Below, one piece after another: positions 52,464-61,057 of a stretch of 64,000 bases of DNA. The position numbers were made by a program, and so were the translations under genes. This DNA comes from Pseudomonadales bacterium. Lineage in GTDB: Bacteria > Pseudomonadota > Gammaproteobacteria > Pseudomonadales > Azotimanducaceae. The notes below the pieces were generated by a model. That model had not been told where the DNA came from, searched no databases, and saw only the letters and a program-made list of their open reading frames with translations. Numbering within the stretch: position 1 is the first letter of the stretch; every line of letters begins with the position of its first letter. The stretch is taken from the NCBI GenBank assembly GCA_028281005.1, contig JANQKS010000079.1:1-64000 (forward strand). The letters are read 5' to 3'.

Positions 52464-53263
52464 TGTATCAGTTCAATTATCACAAACCGGCGAGCCTCGA
52501 CGAGGCGGTGGCCTTGTTCCGAGAGGCGGATGATCCGATGTACTTAAGTGGTGGCATGACTTTGCTTGCCACCATGAAGCAACGCCTGGCCGCACCCACG
52601 GATTTGATTGATCTGGCGGGCATCGCAGAAATGACGGGTGTTCAAGTCAACGCGGATGCCGTTCGTGTCGGGGCGTTCACCACCCATAACGTTGTGGCAG
52701 GTTCCGCAGAGATCCAACAAGCGTTACCGGTCTTATCGCAACTGGCTGGCCTCATCGGCGACAATCAAGTCCGTAATCGCGGCACCATCGGTGGCTCGGT
52801 GGCAAACAGCGACCCGTCTGCGGACTATCCCGCCGCGGTGGTGGGCTTGGGCGGTACGGTCCACACTCAACAGCGCAGTATCAGCGGGGATGAGTTTTTT
52901 CAGGACCTTTTTGAAACGGCGCTGCAGCCGGGTGAAATTATCACCCACATAGACTTCCCCATACCCAAACGTGCGGCTTATCGTAAGTTTCCGAACCCGG
53001 CGTCACGATATGCCGTGGTTGGTGTATTGATCGCGGACTTCGGTGGCAGCGTGCGCGTCGGTGTCACCGGAGCCGGGCCCTGCGCGTTTCGTGCGAGTGG
53101 CATCGAAGAGGTGCTGAACGAACATCTTGACCCTTCCGCCATTAACGGCGTGGAGGTGCCAGACGCCGGATTCAACAATGATCTCCATGCCTCCGCCGAA
53201 TATCGGGCCCATCTGGTGAAGGTGATGGCGCGTCGCGCGTTGAGTGATTTGTTAAAAACCTGA
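52463..53263 (+). CDS. Molybdenum hydroxylase FAD subunit (CoxM-like)
   Basis: 266 residues. FAD-binding PCMH-type fold with LSGGMTLLATMKQRL (FAD pyrophosphate loop), IGDNQVRNRGTIGGSVANSDPSADYPAAVVGLGG (second FAD motif, with the R-N-R-G-T-I-G-G-S-V core) and the CO_deh_flav_C C-terminal domain. It completes the hydroxylase with the S and L subunits. Its ATG overlaps the L-subunit stop (TAATG), after GGAGGT. Confidence 0.92.
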   Translation: MYQFNYHKPASLDEAVALFREADDPMYLSGGMTLLATMKQRLAAPTDLIDLAGIAEMTGVQVNADAVRVGAFTTHNVVAGSAEIQQALPVLSQLAGLIGDNQVRNRGTIGGSVANSDPSADYPAAVVGLGGTVHTQQRSISGDEFFQDLFETALQPGEIITHIDFPIPKRAAYRKFPNPASRYAVVGVLIADFGGSVRVGVTGAGPCAFRASGIEEVLNEHLDPSAINGVEVPDAGFNNDLHASAEYRAHLVKVMARRALSDLLKT

Positions 53264-53264
53264 T

Positions 53265-53432
53265 ATGAGCCGCACCACACGGGCGGTGTTGTGTCAGGCA
53301 CTGTCGGATGACATCGGTAGCGTAAGCCTCCAAGCGGTTGACGCCATGCGTTTGCTGGAAAATCGTGAAGTCATCGGCAAGGCGGTGGTCACGATGAATG
53401 GGTACGACTACAGCGCGCAACTAACCACATGA
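53265..53432 (+). pseudogene. 55-codon remnant of a quinone oxidoreductase-like gene
   Basis: A short ORF (53265-53432), read from the sequence, encodes MSRTTRAVLCQALSDDIG followed by SVSLQAVDAMRLLENREVIGKAVVTMNGYDYS. The first part resembles the N-terminus of NADPH:quinone oxidoreductases (M-x-A-V-L-C-x-x-x-G/D) and the second their C-terminus (A-x-x-x-L-x-x-R-x-x-x-G-K-A/V-V). The roughly 250 residues of Rossmann and catalytic core are absent, consistent with an in-frame internal deletion. It starts 1 bp after the CoxM stop and its TGA overlaps the VOC gene ATG, so it may still be translated and couple the two. Confidence 0.55.
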
Positions 53433-53824
53433 AAATCTATATCACCAGTATTTTTGTCGACGATCAGCAAAAAGCGCTGCAGTTTTACACTGAGACGTTG
53501 GGCTTTGAAAAGAAACACGATGTTCCCGCGGGCGAGCACCGCTGGCTCACGCTGACCGCAAAAGATGCACCCGGCGGGACGGAGTTGTTGTTGGAGCCGA
53601 GTGTGCATCCCGCGGTGGGTCCGTATCGCGCTGCGCTGGTTGCCGATGGCATCCCGGCAACCTCATTCCAGGTGGATGATCTTGAGGCGGAATATCAACG
53701 CTTGTCAGCTAAAGGGGTTACGTTCACACTGCCGCCTACCGAAGCCGGCGATGTCAAAGTGGCTGTGTTTGACGACACCTGCGGTAATCTGATCCAACTG
53801 ATGGAGATGTCGGGCAAGGGGTGA
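53429..53824 (+). CDS. VOC (glyoxalase/bleomycin-resistance) family protein
   Basis: 131 residues with two beta-alpha-beta-beta-beta units. TSIFVDDQQKALQFYTETLGFEKKHDVP opens the first, and VDDLEAEYQRLSAKGVTFTLPPTEAGDVKVAVFDDTCGNLIQLMEM closes the second, matching the vicinal-oxygen-chelate family. Metal ligands expected near H/E in the strands (E-H-R-W and L-M-E-M). It may act on small electrophiles or aromatic intermediates. Its start overlaps the stop of the quinone reductase remnant. Confidence 0.82.
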   Translation: MKIYITSIFVDDQQKALQFYTETLGFEKKHDVPAGEHRWLTLTAKDAPGGTELLLEPSVHPAVGPYRAALVADGIPATSFQVDDLEAEYQRLSAKGVTFTLPPTEAGDVKVAVFDDTCGNLIQLMEMSGKG

Positions 53825-53888
53825 AGCTATTGTTTGGCAGAAACATGGCGCTGGGTCCGTTTAATCTAGAGCTGAGACAATTGCAGCT

Positions 53889-53908
53889 ATGTATCGCGAG
53901 CGATACAT
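53889..53908. promoter_or_regulatory. Palindrome, probable antitoxin operator
   Basis: ATGTATCGC-GA-GCGATACAT has perfect 9-bp arms (53889-53897 and 53900-53908) and lies 7 bp before the antitoxin start. Phd-type antitoxins repress their own operon by binding such palindromes. It may also fold in the mRNA, next to the ribosome-binding region. Confidence 0.6.
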
Positions 53909-53915
53909 TTGAGCT

Positions 53916-54152
53916 ATGAATGATGTGACTGTCCGAGAATTGCGCAATCACGGCGGTGATGTTGTTGACCGGGTCATCGCTGGAGAGCGTCTGATCGTTA
54001 CTAAGGCCGGCAAGCCTGTTGCCGAACTATGTCCGTTGCCCAGATCTGGCTTGGACGCTGCTGCTTTGCTAAGTAGATGGCACAAGCTTCCCTTGCTCGA
54101 TGCTGATTCCTTTTTTTGGGATATTGCCGCTCATATGGACGCAGCGATATGA
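53916..54152 (+). CDS. Type II antitoxin, Phd/YefM-like
   Basis: 78 residues. N-terminal Phd fold with TVRELRNHGGDVVDRVIAGERLIVTKAGKPVAELCPL, the DNA-binding and dimer part (residues 1-48), then a flexible, Trp/Phe-containing tail (SFFWDIAAHMDAAI) that would wrap the toxin. Its stop overlaps a downstream ATG (ATGA) that opens a short dead frame. The cognate toxin is truncated, so this is effectively an orphan antitoxin. Confidence 0.82.
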   Translation: MNDVTVRELRNHGGDVVDRVIAGERLIVTKAGKPVAELCPLPRSGLDAAALLSRWHKLPLLDADSFFWDIAAHMDAAI

Positions 54153-54413
54153 ATGCGACGGAGATTCTGGATAGATTTTGATCCGCTTCCGCTTCCGCCT
54201 CCGCTTGACGCTGCCGCAGCTCGCGTGTTCGGTGAGGTAGCGGCTGACATTCGCTCGATTGGTCGTAAAACGGCCGCTCGCTCTTATGATGCCCTGATAG
54301 CGGCCATATCCCTCGCGAATGATCTCCCTTTGTACACGGTTAATCCAAATGACTTCGAAGGCATCAGACGGCTAAAGCTGGTCGAGATTCCCCATCCTCA
54401 CAGCACTACCTGA
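54153..54413 (+). pseudogene. VapC-like PIN toxin lacking its N-terminal half
   Basis: The ORF from 54153 encodes DFDPLPLPPPLDAAAARVFGEVAADIRSIGRKTAARSYDALIAAISLANDLPLYTVNPNDFEGI, which is the C-terminal half of PIN-domain toxins with the later acidic site residues. The first ~50 residues, including the catalytic D-T/S-N of strand 1, are absent. The frame overlapping the antitoxin stop (ATG 54149) stops after 10 codons. So the toxin is probably dead, produced by an internal deletion at the operon start. Confidence 0.75.
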
Positions 54414-54577
54414 ACGAGCATCGGTCCTAAGCCGGATTACCGGCGTTTTACAATCCCAAATTGCAATAGTACTCTCACCATCCGGCTCAACACCGGGCAT
54501 GCGTGCGTATACATAACCTGCTCTGCAGGCGGTATGCGCTAGGACTTGATCTCAAGGGACAGGTACCGAATTGCACT

Positions 54578-54583
54578 TATAAT
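54578..54583 (+). promoter_or_regulatory. Possible -10 box of panB
   Basis: A perfect TATAAT lies 34 bp upstream of the panB ATG, after a short A/T-rich approach. No good -35 box is at the correct distance, so an activator or alternative start could be involved. The rest of the 204-bp gap (54414-54617) has no gene; a 5-bp stem GCCGG-ATTA-CCGGC followed by TTTT near 54434-54452 may be a weak terminator. Confidence 0.35.
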
Positions 54584-54617
54584 TCGTCCAGTCCCTCCCT
54601 TTAAACCGGGAGGAAAT

Positions 54618-55406
54618 ATGAACATTCTCGACTTTGCCAAGCGCAAATGCGCAGGTGAAAACATCTCCATGGTGACGTGTTACGACTTCTGGTCGGCGCG
54701 CATCCTCAACCAAACTGACATCGACACCCTGCTGGTAGGGGATAGTCTCGCCATGGTGATGCATGGTTACGACAGTACGGTGCACGCCACGGTAGACATG
54801 ATGGCGACCCATGTTGCGGCCGTGCGCCGTGGCGCGCCGGATAAGTTTGTGGTCGGCGACATGCCTTTTTTGTCGGTGCGCAAAGGATTGGGCCCGGCGA
54901 TGGACGCGGTGATGGCGTTGATGCAGGCGGGCAGCAACTGCGTAAAAATTGAAGGTGCCGACGGCCAACTCGACGTCATGGCGCACATTGTTGAATCCGG
55001 CGTGCCGGTGATGGGGCATTTGGGATTAACACCGCAGTCGGTGGAGGCGTTTGGTGGCCACAAGGTGCAAGGGCGTAACGAAGGTGACGCCGCGCAGATC
55101 TTGCAGGCGGCAAAAGCCGTGCAAGAGGCCGGCTGTTTTGCGCTGGTGTTGGAGTGTGTACCCGCCGAGCTAGGGCGTATGGTCACCGAACAGTTAGACA
55201 TCCCCACCATCGGGATCGGCGCAGGTGCTTCGACCAATGGTCAGGTATTGGTGCTGCACGACATGTTGGGGATGGACGCTGGTTTTAAACCAAAATTCTT
55301 GCGTCATTACGCCGCTGGTGAGCGTACGGTGGCCGACGCGGTGAATCACTATCACGCCGATGTTGTAAACGGCGCTTTCCCAAGCGCGGCGGAGATGTAC
55401 GCATGA
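54618..55406 (+). CDS. panB: 3-methyl-2-oxobutanoate hydroxymethyltransferase
   Basis: 262 residues. Makes ketopantoate from alpha-ketoisovalerate and methylene-THF, first step of pantothenate synthesis. Family blocks are TCYDFWSARILNQTDIDTLLVGDSLAMVMHGYDST, GSNCVKIEGADGQ, GHLGLTPQSVEAFGGHKVQGR and the active-site Glu in FALVLECVP. The ATG at 54618 follows GGGAGGA. It overlaps panC by ATGA. Confidence 0.95.
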   Translation: MNILDFAKRKCAGENISMVTCYDFWSARILNQTDIDTLLVGDSLAMVMHGYDSTVHATVDMMATHVAAVRRGAPDKFVVGDMPFLSVRKGLGPAMDAVMALMQAGSNCVKIEGADGQLDVMAHIVESGVPVMGHLGLTPQSVEAFGGHKVQGRNEGDAAQILQAAKAVQEAGCFALVLECVPAELGRMVTEQLDIPTIGIGAGASTNGQVLVLHDMLGMDAGFKPKFLRHYAAGERTVADAVNHYHADVVNGAFPSAAEMYA

Positions 55407-56179
55407 AGGTGATCGAAGACTTGCAAAGTTGGCGCGAAACGCGGCGTGGTTTGCAAGGCAGCATCGGCTTTGTGCCCACCATGGGTGCGTTGCATGATGG
55501 CCACGCTGCCTTATTGCAAGCCAGTGTTGAGAGCGATGACGTGACGGTGCTCAGCATCTATGTAAACCCCACGCAGTTTAATGATCCGAATGATCTGGCC
55601 AACTATCCGGACACCCTGGATGAGGACCTGAAGGTAGCCCAAGCTCTGGGGGTGGATTACGTTTTGCTGCCGCGCTACGCGGACATCTACCCCGATGGCT
55701 ATCGGTATCAGGTGGTGGAAAACCAGTTCAGCAACGAATTGTGTGGCAGCAATCGCCCGGGGCATTTCACCGGTGTGCTTACGGTGGTGATGAAGCTGTT
55801 GAACCTGGTACGGCCGCGGCGTGCCTATTTCGGCAAAAAGGATTACCAGCAATATATGCTGGTGCGCGATATGGTGGAGACGTTTTTTATGGACGTCGAC
55901 ATTGTCGGTTGTGAAACTGTCCGCGAATGCGACGGTTTGGCGATGAGTTCTCGCAACAAGTTGCTGAGTAAAGACGCGCGGCGAGAGGCGGCCAAGTTTA
56001 ACCAAACCCTGCGCGCGCCTGTTGATGACGCACACGTGCGTGCCCAGCTTGCTGCTTTTGGGTTCCAGGTGGATTATGTCGAAACCCGTGGGAACCGGCG
56101 TTTCGGCGCCATTGTGGTGGATTGCGGTGAACACACCGTGCGTCTAATCGATAACGTGGAGGCCTGTGAGGTAGCCTGA
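55403..56179 (+). CDS. panC: Pantothenate synthetase
   Basis: 258 residues, slightly shorter than the 280 usual. Ligates pantoate and beta-alanine with ATP. Motifs are GFVPTMGALHDGHAALL (HxGH), RPGHFTGVLTVVMKL, YFGKKDYQQ and the S-S-R-N loop in LAMSSRNKLLS. The shorter C-terminal domain retains the dimerising region. It overlaps panB (ATGA) and coaX (TGATG). Confidence 0.93.
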   Translation: MKVIEDLQSWRETRRGLQGSIGFVPTMGALHDGHAALLQASVESDDVTVLSIYVNPTQFNDPNDLANYPDTLDEDLKVAQALGVDYVLLPRYADIYPDGYRYQVVENQFSNELCGSNRPGHFTGVLTVVMKLLNLVRPRRAYFGKKDYQQYMLVRDMVETFFMDVDIVGCETVRECDGLAMSSRNKLLSKDARREAAKFNQTLRAPVDDAHVRAQLAAFGFQVDYVETRGNRRFGAIVVDCGEHTVRLIDNVEACEVA

Positions 56180-56961
56180 TGATTCTTGCGCTGGATGTCG
56201 GCAACAGCCAAATCTATTGCGGTGTGTTTGATGACGCCAAGTTAGTCACCCAATTTCGGCATGCTTCCACCGCGCGAACCTCGTCCGATGAGATCGGCGT
56301 GTTCTTGCGCGGTGCGTTGCGCGAAAACGGTGTAAATCCCGAACACATCAAAACCATCGCCATCTCCTCGGTGGTGCCGGAACTCAACTATTCGCTGCGC
56401 GCCTGTTGCCAAAAGTATTTTGGACTGGAGCCGATGTTGATGCGCCCGGGCGTAAAAACCGGCCTCAAAATTGCCTATAAAGATCCGAAAGAAGTCGGCA
56501 GCGATCGCATTGCGGATGCCATGGGTGCGGTCAAGCTGTTTCCCGATCGCAACCTCATTGTCATTGATTTCGGCACTGCCACCACCGTCTGCGCCATTGC
56601 CAAAGACCGCACCTTCCTCGGCGGCAACATCATGCCCGGCGTACGTTTGGCCATGGAGGCGTTGGAAGCGAAAACCGCCAAGCTGCCTTCAGTGGAAATC
56701 CGGCCGGTGAAAAACGCCATCGGCAAAACCACCATCGGCAGCATCCAGAGCGGTCTGTACTGGAGCAACGTCGGCATGGTGCGTGAACTCACACAGCGCA
56801 TTTCGGCGGAAGCTTTTCCCGATGAAGCACCGCTGGTCATCGCCACCGGTGGTTTTGCCCACCTGTTTGATCGCGAGCAACTGTTTGATCATGTGGTGTC
56901 TGATCTGATTCTCACCGGCTTGCTCGAAGCCCTCCACTTGAACGGCTACCTGGAAACCTAG
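56179..56961 (+). CDS. coaX: Type III pantothenate kinase
   Basis: 260 residues, ASKHA-fold kinase that phosphorylates pantothenate, the first committed step to CoA. N-terminal ALDVGNSQIYCGVFD is the phosphate 1 loop, VIDFGTATTVCAI the Asp-containing second motif, and GGNIMPGVRLAMEAL a CoaX-specific stretch. It has no CoA feedback inhibition in this class. Coupled to panC by TGATG; the three genes form the pantothenate-CoA entry operon. Confidence 0.94.
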   Translation: MILALDVGNSQIYCGVFDDAKLVTQFRHASTARTSSDEIGVFLRGALRENGVNPEHIKTIAISSVVPELNYSLRACCQKYFGLEPMLMRPGVKTGLKIAYKDPKEVGSDRIADAMGAVKLFPDRNLIVIDFGTATTVCAIAKDRTFLGGNIMPGVRLAMEALEAKTAKLPSVEIRPVKNAIGKTTIGSIQSGLYWSNVGMVRELTQRISAEAFPDEAPLVIATGGFAHLFDREQLFDHVVSDLILTGLLEALHLNGYLET

Positions 56962-57030
56962 ATTTCAAGCCGCTTGATTCAGCGTGATCAAGTGGTTTGA
57001 GCACTGGCACCTCGATTACACTGCGAAGCC

Positions 57031-58239
57031 ATGGGTAACAAGGTCGGCTACGGCTGGGTCATCGTTGCTGCCATGTTCTTCATGCAGACGGTGAGTTCCG
57101 GGTTAGGCTTCTACAACATGTCGGTCTATATGGCCGAATTTGCAAAAACACTCGAGTTGCCGTTAGCGCAGGTGTCGTTTGCGGTCACGCTGTTTTTTAT
57201 TGTCGGCGGTGTGGCGGGCATGCAGGTGGCGCGGTTGATGGAACGTATCCACGTGCGTTGGATCGTTGTCTGGGCGGCCCTGCTCGCCGGCGTCAGCCTG
57301 AGCAGCGTGGCGCTGGCGACCGAGTTGTGGCACATCTACGTTCTATTTGTGTTGTATGGCATCGGGTATACCGGTACCTCCCTGGTGGTGGCGACCACCT
57401 TGGTTACGCAGTGGTTCCCGGGCTCAAATCGCTCGGTGGCTTTGTCGATCGCATCCACCGGCTTGTCTTTTGGCGGCGTGGTGGTCACACCGGCGACCGC
57501 CTACCTATTTAACAGCCTTGGCGCACCGGCGACCATTCCCTGGTTGGGTTTAGCCTATGTAGTGCTGATCGTGCCGCTTGGGTTGTGGGTGATCCGGCCG
57601 GCGCCGCATCAGGCCGGCGCGCAGCTGTCGAAAGACGAAGGAGAATGGACCTACGCCAGTGCCATTCGCACACGGTTCTTCATTCTATTGTCGGCCGGTT
57701 ACGTGTTTGCGCAAGGTTCCCAAGTGGGAGGTATTTCTCACCTGTATAACCGCGTGACCGAACTTGCCGATTTCACCGTGGCCGCCACCGCGGTCCAGGT
57801 CCTCACCGTGTGCAGTATTTTGGGGCGTTTCGCCGGTGGCTGGGTGGTGATGTACGTGTCGATACGACCGTTTGCGCTGGCGAATCTGGTGCTGCAAATG
57901 ATTGGTTTGGGTTTAGTCGCAACCGCAACGCAAGCCTCTACGGTTTTGCTCGGAGCGGGTCTGTTCGGTGTGAGTATCGGCAATGTGCTGATGCTGCAAC
58001 CGTTGTGGCTGGCTGAAGCTTTTCCTGGCTCAATTTATCCACGTGTGTTCGCCCTGGGTAACGCGGCGACCTTGGTGGGGGTCGCGCTGGGCCCGTTTGT
58101 GCTGGGTACCGCCTATGATGTGGCGGGTTACACAGTGGCTTATGGCGTGGCGGTTGCGCTGTGCGCGGCTGCCTTTGTCATCATCGCCGCGGCAGGTGTA
58201 CGGCCAAATGTGCCCCAGGTTGCGCGGGAACCCGCCTAG
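57031..58239 (+). CDS. MFS transporter (monocarboxylate-type)
   Basis: 402 residues with 12 helices. N-terminal GYGWVIVAAMFFMQTVSSGLGFYNMSVYMAEF matches the OFA/monocarboxylate group of MFS porters. It has MQVARLMERIHVR at the helix 2-3 loop (a degenerate motif A). The substrate is unknown. It lies 69 bp after coaX and 68 bp before the protease gene, both on the same strand. Confidence 0.85.
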   Translation: MGNKVGYGWVIVAAMFFMQTVSSGLGFYNMSVYMAEFAKTLELPLAQVSFAVTLFFIVGGVAGMQVARLMERIHVRWIVVWAALLAGVSLSSVALATELWHIYVLFVLYGIGYTGTSLVVATTLVTQWFPGSNRSVALSIASTGLSFGGVVVTPATAYLFNSLGAPATIPWLGLAYVVLIVPLGLWVIRPAPHQAGAQLSKDEGEWTYASAIRTRFFILLSAGYVFAQGSQVGGISHLYNRVTELADFTVAATAVQVLTVCSILGRFAGGWVVMYVSIRPFALANLVLQMIGLGLVATATQASTVLLGAGLFGVSIGNVLMLQPLWLAEAFPGSIYPRVFALGNAATLVGVALGPFVLGTAYDVAGYTVAYGVAVALCAAAFVIIAAAGVRPNVPQVAREPA

Positions 58240-58265
58240 TCACCCGAGGTCAAACGCCGGTAGAA

Positions 58266-58294
58266 CTGGTTGGAAGAGATCTGGTTGGAAGAGA
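58266..58294 (+). repeat. 14-bp direct repeat upstream of the protease gene
   Basis: CTGGTTGGAAGAGA occurs at 58266-58279 and again at 58281-58294. Both copies contain a GGAAGAG purine tract and the second lies 2-14 bp upstream of the possible starts at 58296 and 58308. It may be a duplicated ribosome-binding region. Confidence 0.6.
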
Positions 58295-58307
58295 ATTGAA
58301 TAACAAG

Positions 58308-59663
58308 ATGTTTCACAAACGCCTGTTTGTTCTGCTTTGTTGCGGTGTGTTCCTCGCGCCCCTAACGGCGCGCGCCGCGTTACCCATGTCGGTGCCTGGC
58401 GAAGGTGAACTGCCGAGTTTGGCCAATATGTTAGAGCGGGTGAATCCTGCCGTGGTCAACATCGCCACTTACACCACCGTGCGCACATCAAATCCTTTGT
58501 TGGATGATCCGTTTTTTCGCCGCTTTTTTAACGTGCCGCGTACGCGGCGCACTCAGAGCGCGGGTTCCGGTGTCATTGTAGATGCAGAAGCAGGCTACAT
58601 TGTTACCAATCATCATGTGGTCGGCAGGGCTGACGAAATTTCCATTGGCCTGGCAGACGGGCGTGTGCTGCAGGCGGATCTGGTTGGCCGTGATCAGCAG
58701 GTGGACTTGGCGGTGCTGAAAGTAGATCCGCAAGAGCTCATAGAGATTGGTCTGGCTAACAGTGCTGATCTACGGGTGGGTGATTTTGTGGTGGCCATCG
58801 GCAATCCGTTTGGCTTAAACCAAACAGTGACCAGCGGCATTGTCAGTGCGCTGGGTCGCAGCGGTCTCGGTATTGAAGGATACGAAGATTTCATCCAAAC
58901 CGATGCGCCGATCAATCCGGGCAACTCGGGCGGCGCGTTAGTGGATTTGAATGGCGATCTGGTGGGGATCAACACCGCGATCTTGGCGCCTACCGGCAGC
59001 AACGTTGGTATTGGTTTTGCCATTCCCTCCAATATGGTCCGCGCCATCATGGACGAGCTCATAGAGCACGGCGAAGTGCGCCGTGGTCTGATCGGTGTGA
59101 CAGTACAGAGTCTTAATGCGGAGCTGGCCCGCGCTTTTGGTGTGCAGCGCCGCGACGGCATTGTTGTGGTGGAAGTAGAACCTGACAGTCCTGCTGACGA
59201 AGCCGGTTTGGAAGCGGGTGACATCATCACCCGGGTAGGTAAGCGGGACATTCGACGCTTGTCCGATTTTCACAGCCAGGCCGCCATCATGTTTATCGGT
59301 GATGAGATTGACGTGGAGCTGATTCGCAACGGTCGCGAACGCTCCGTGGCTCTGGAAATCACTGAAAATACTCAGCAACGGGCGGTAGGTCGGCGTGTAG
59401 ACCCGCGGCTGGCCGGTGTGGAGTTTGAGAATTTTTGGAATCCGGACGAACCCGGTAAAAGCGCAGGTGTGCTGACCACCACCGTGGATTCGCGCAGCAA
59501 GGCCTACGCCTACGGTCTGCGTGCGGGTGACGTGATTGTGGCGGCAAACCGTCGCACGATCGGCGACATATCAGAGCTGCGTGATGCGATTTTGCTTAAC
59601 CAACGCCAGATTGTGCTGCGCGTGTATCGCAACGGCCGCTTTGGAGATGTGTTAATCCGCTAA
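58308..59663 (+). CDS. DegQ/DegP-like periplasmic serine endoprotease
   Basis: 451 residues, HtrA family. Signal peptide MFHKRLFVLLCCGVFLAPLTARA, then the trypsin-like domain with catalytic H103 (TNHHVV), D133 (VDLAVLKV) and S207 (GNSGGALV), then PDZ1 (about 270-350) and PDZ2 (about 360-451). It degrades or refolds misfolded envelope proteins. The stretch between the loop LA and the catalytic His is short, closer to DegQ than DegP. I used ATG 58308; TTG 58296 would add NNK residues and has the better-spaced GGAAGAGA. Confidence 0.9.
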   Translation: MFHKRLFVLLCCGVFLAPLTARAALPMSVPGEGELPSLANMLERVNPAVVNIATYTTVRTSNPLLDDPFFRRFFNVPRTRRTQSAGSGVIVDAEAGYIVTNHHVVGRADEISIGLADGRVLQADLVGRDQQVDLAVLKVDPQELIEIGLANSADLRVGDFVVAIGNPFGLNQTVTSGIVSALGRSGLGIEGYEDFIQTDAPINPGNSGGALVDLNGDLVGINTAILAPTGSNVGIGFAIPSNMVRAIMDELIEHGEVRRGLIGVTVQSLNAELARAFGVQRRDGIVVVEVEPDSPADEAGLEAGDIITRVGKRDIRRLSDFHSQAAIMFIGDEIDVELIRNGRERSVALEITENTQQRAVGRRVDPRLAGVEFENFWNPDEPGKSAGVLTTTVDSRSKAYAYGLRAGDVIVAANRRTIGDISELRDAILLNQRQIVLRVYRNGRFGDVLIR

Positions 59664-59742
59664 AACGTCCTCTACGGGACATTGCGTATGTACGCTCTCG
59701 CAGAATCCGAGAGGATGGGCGGGTGTGTTAGGGGAGTCCGCC

Positions 59743-60924
59743 ATGTCCAAGTCGCAACTCATCGATATTGCGCTGAATGATCTCAAACATGGTCGCGCCG
59801 GCACCATGCAGCTGGCTGACGAGATCTACAAGGTGCCGGTAGAAAAATACTACGACCAAGATCGCTTTGAGCTGGAGCGACGCCGGATTTTTCGTCGTTT
59901 ACCGTTGGTGCTGGCCACCACGGCGGAGCTGCGCGAGGTGGGTGACTACAAAGCCATGGAAGCCGCGGGTGTACAGGTATTGATCACCCGCACGAAAAGC
60001 GGTGTGGTGAAAGCGTTTGTAAATATGTGCACCCACCGCGGCGCGCGCCTCACCGCGGAGGGTTGCGGTAAAGCTTATAAATTCACCTGCCCGTACCATG
60101 CGTGGACGTTTAGCCCGGAAGGGGATTTGGTGGCGGTTTACGCAGAACAGGATTTCGGTGCCATCGACAAGTCTGAGTTTGGCCTAACCGAACTGCCGAC
60201 GTTGGAAAAAGCAGGCTTGATCTGGGTCACGCTGAACCCTAAATCTGACTTGGACATAGAGGCGTTCTTGTCGGGATACGACAGTCTGTTGGATCAGTTT
60301 GGTTTTGCGTCTTGGCATCTGCAGGCGACACAAACGCTGGAGGGGCCGAATTGGAAAGTCGCTTATGACGGCTATTTGGACTACTACCACCTGCCTATAT
60401 TGCACGGTAAGTCATTTGGCACCGACATCGGCAATCAAGCCATCTACTATTCGTGGGGCCCGCACCAGCACTTAGGGCGGCCGGATACCTCGTGGTCCGA
60501 ATACGAGGGCTTGGAACCAGAGGCATGGCCTACCGAACGGCTGTTGCAAGGGGTGTGGACTATTTTTCCGCACATCTCCATCGCCAGTTTCCAAGGCGGC
60601 GGGCGCTCGGTGATGATCTCCCAACTGTTTCCGGGTGAGACCCCGGAAACGTCGCGTACGGTGCAGTATTACCTGATGGAAAATGCGCCTGACAAGGATG
60701 AGTTGGTGGACGAAGCCAAGGACCAGTTTGATTTCCTCAAGTTTGTGGTGGGGGAAGAAGACTACGCCACCGGCAATGCCCTGCAGAAGAATCTTGATGT
60801 CGGCGCACGAGATTACATCGTGTTTGGCAAAAACGAACTCGGCGGGCAAAACTTTCACAAGTGGGTGGACGCCGTTGTGGAGGCATCTGACGAGGACTTA
60901 CCCAAGCTGTTTCAGACCGGATAA
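59743..60924 (+). CDS. Rieske non-heme iron oxygenase, alpha subunit (second copy)
   Basis: 393 residues. Rieske motif CTHRGARLTAEGCGKAYKFTCPYHAW, catalytic iron motif in VAYDGYLDYYHLPILH (D-x-Y-H-x4-H). It differs from the enzyme at 30505 in both motifs and so probably uses another substrate. ATG 59743 follows AGGGGAG. It is a single gene with no reductase or ferredoxin adjacent, so it must draw electrons from elsewhere. Confidence 0.87.
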   Translation: MSKSQLIDIALNDLKHGRAGTMQLADEIYKVPVEKYYDQDRFELERRRIFRRLPLVLATTAELREVGDYKAMEAAGVQVLITRTKSGVVKAFVNMCTHRGARLTAEGCGKAYKFTCPYHAWTFSPEGDLVAVYAEQDFGAIDKSEFGLTELPTLEKAGLIWVTLNPKSDLDIEAFLSGYDSLLDQFGFASWHLQATQTLEGPNWKVAYDGYLDYYHLPILHGKSFGTDIGNQAIYYSWGPHQHLGRPDTSWSEYEGLEPEAWPTERLLQGVWTIFPHISIASFQGGGRSVMISQLFPGETPETSRTVQYYLMENAPDKDELVDEAKDQFDFLKFVVGEEDYATGNALQKNLDVGARDYIVFGKNELGGQNFHKWVDAVVEASDEDLPKLFQTG

Positions 60925-61057
60925 AACACAAACCACTCTCCACGCCCGAGCGCTGCCCGGCGTCACATAGCGGCTATGCTCCGCCGCCATTCTTCTGGTT
61001 AAATGTATCTCTCGCACGGTGCACTACCCACGCGCCGGCAGAAAAGGGTAAACCACG

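Noticed and set aside
49626-53263. Carbon monoxide dehydrogenase
   Set aside because: The active-site loop A-Y-R-G-A-G-R is form II; CO oxidation is not supported.
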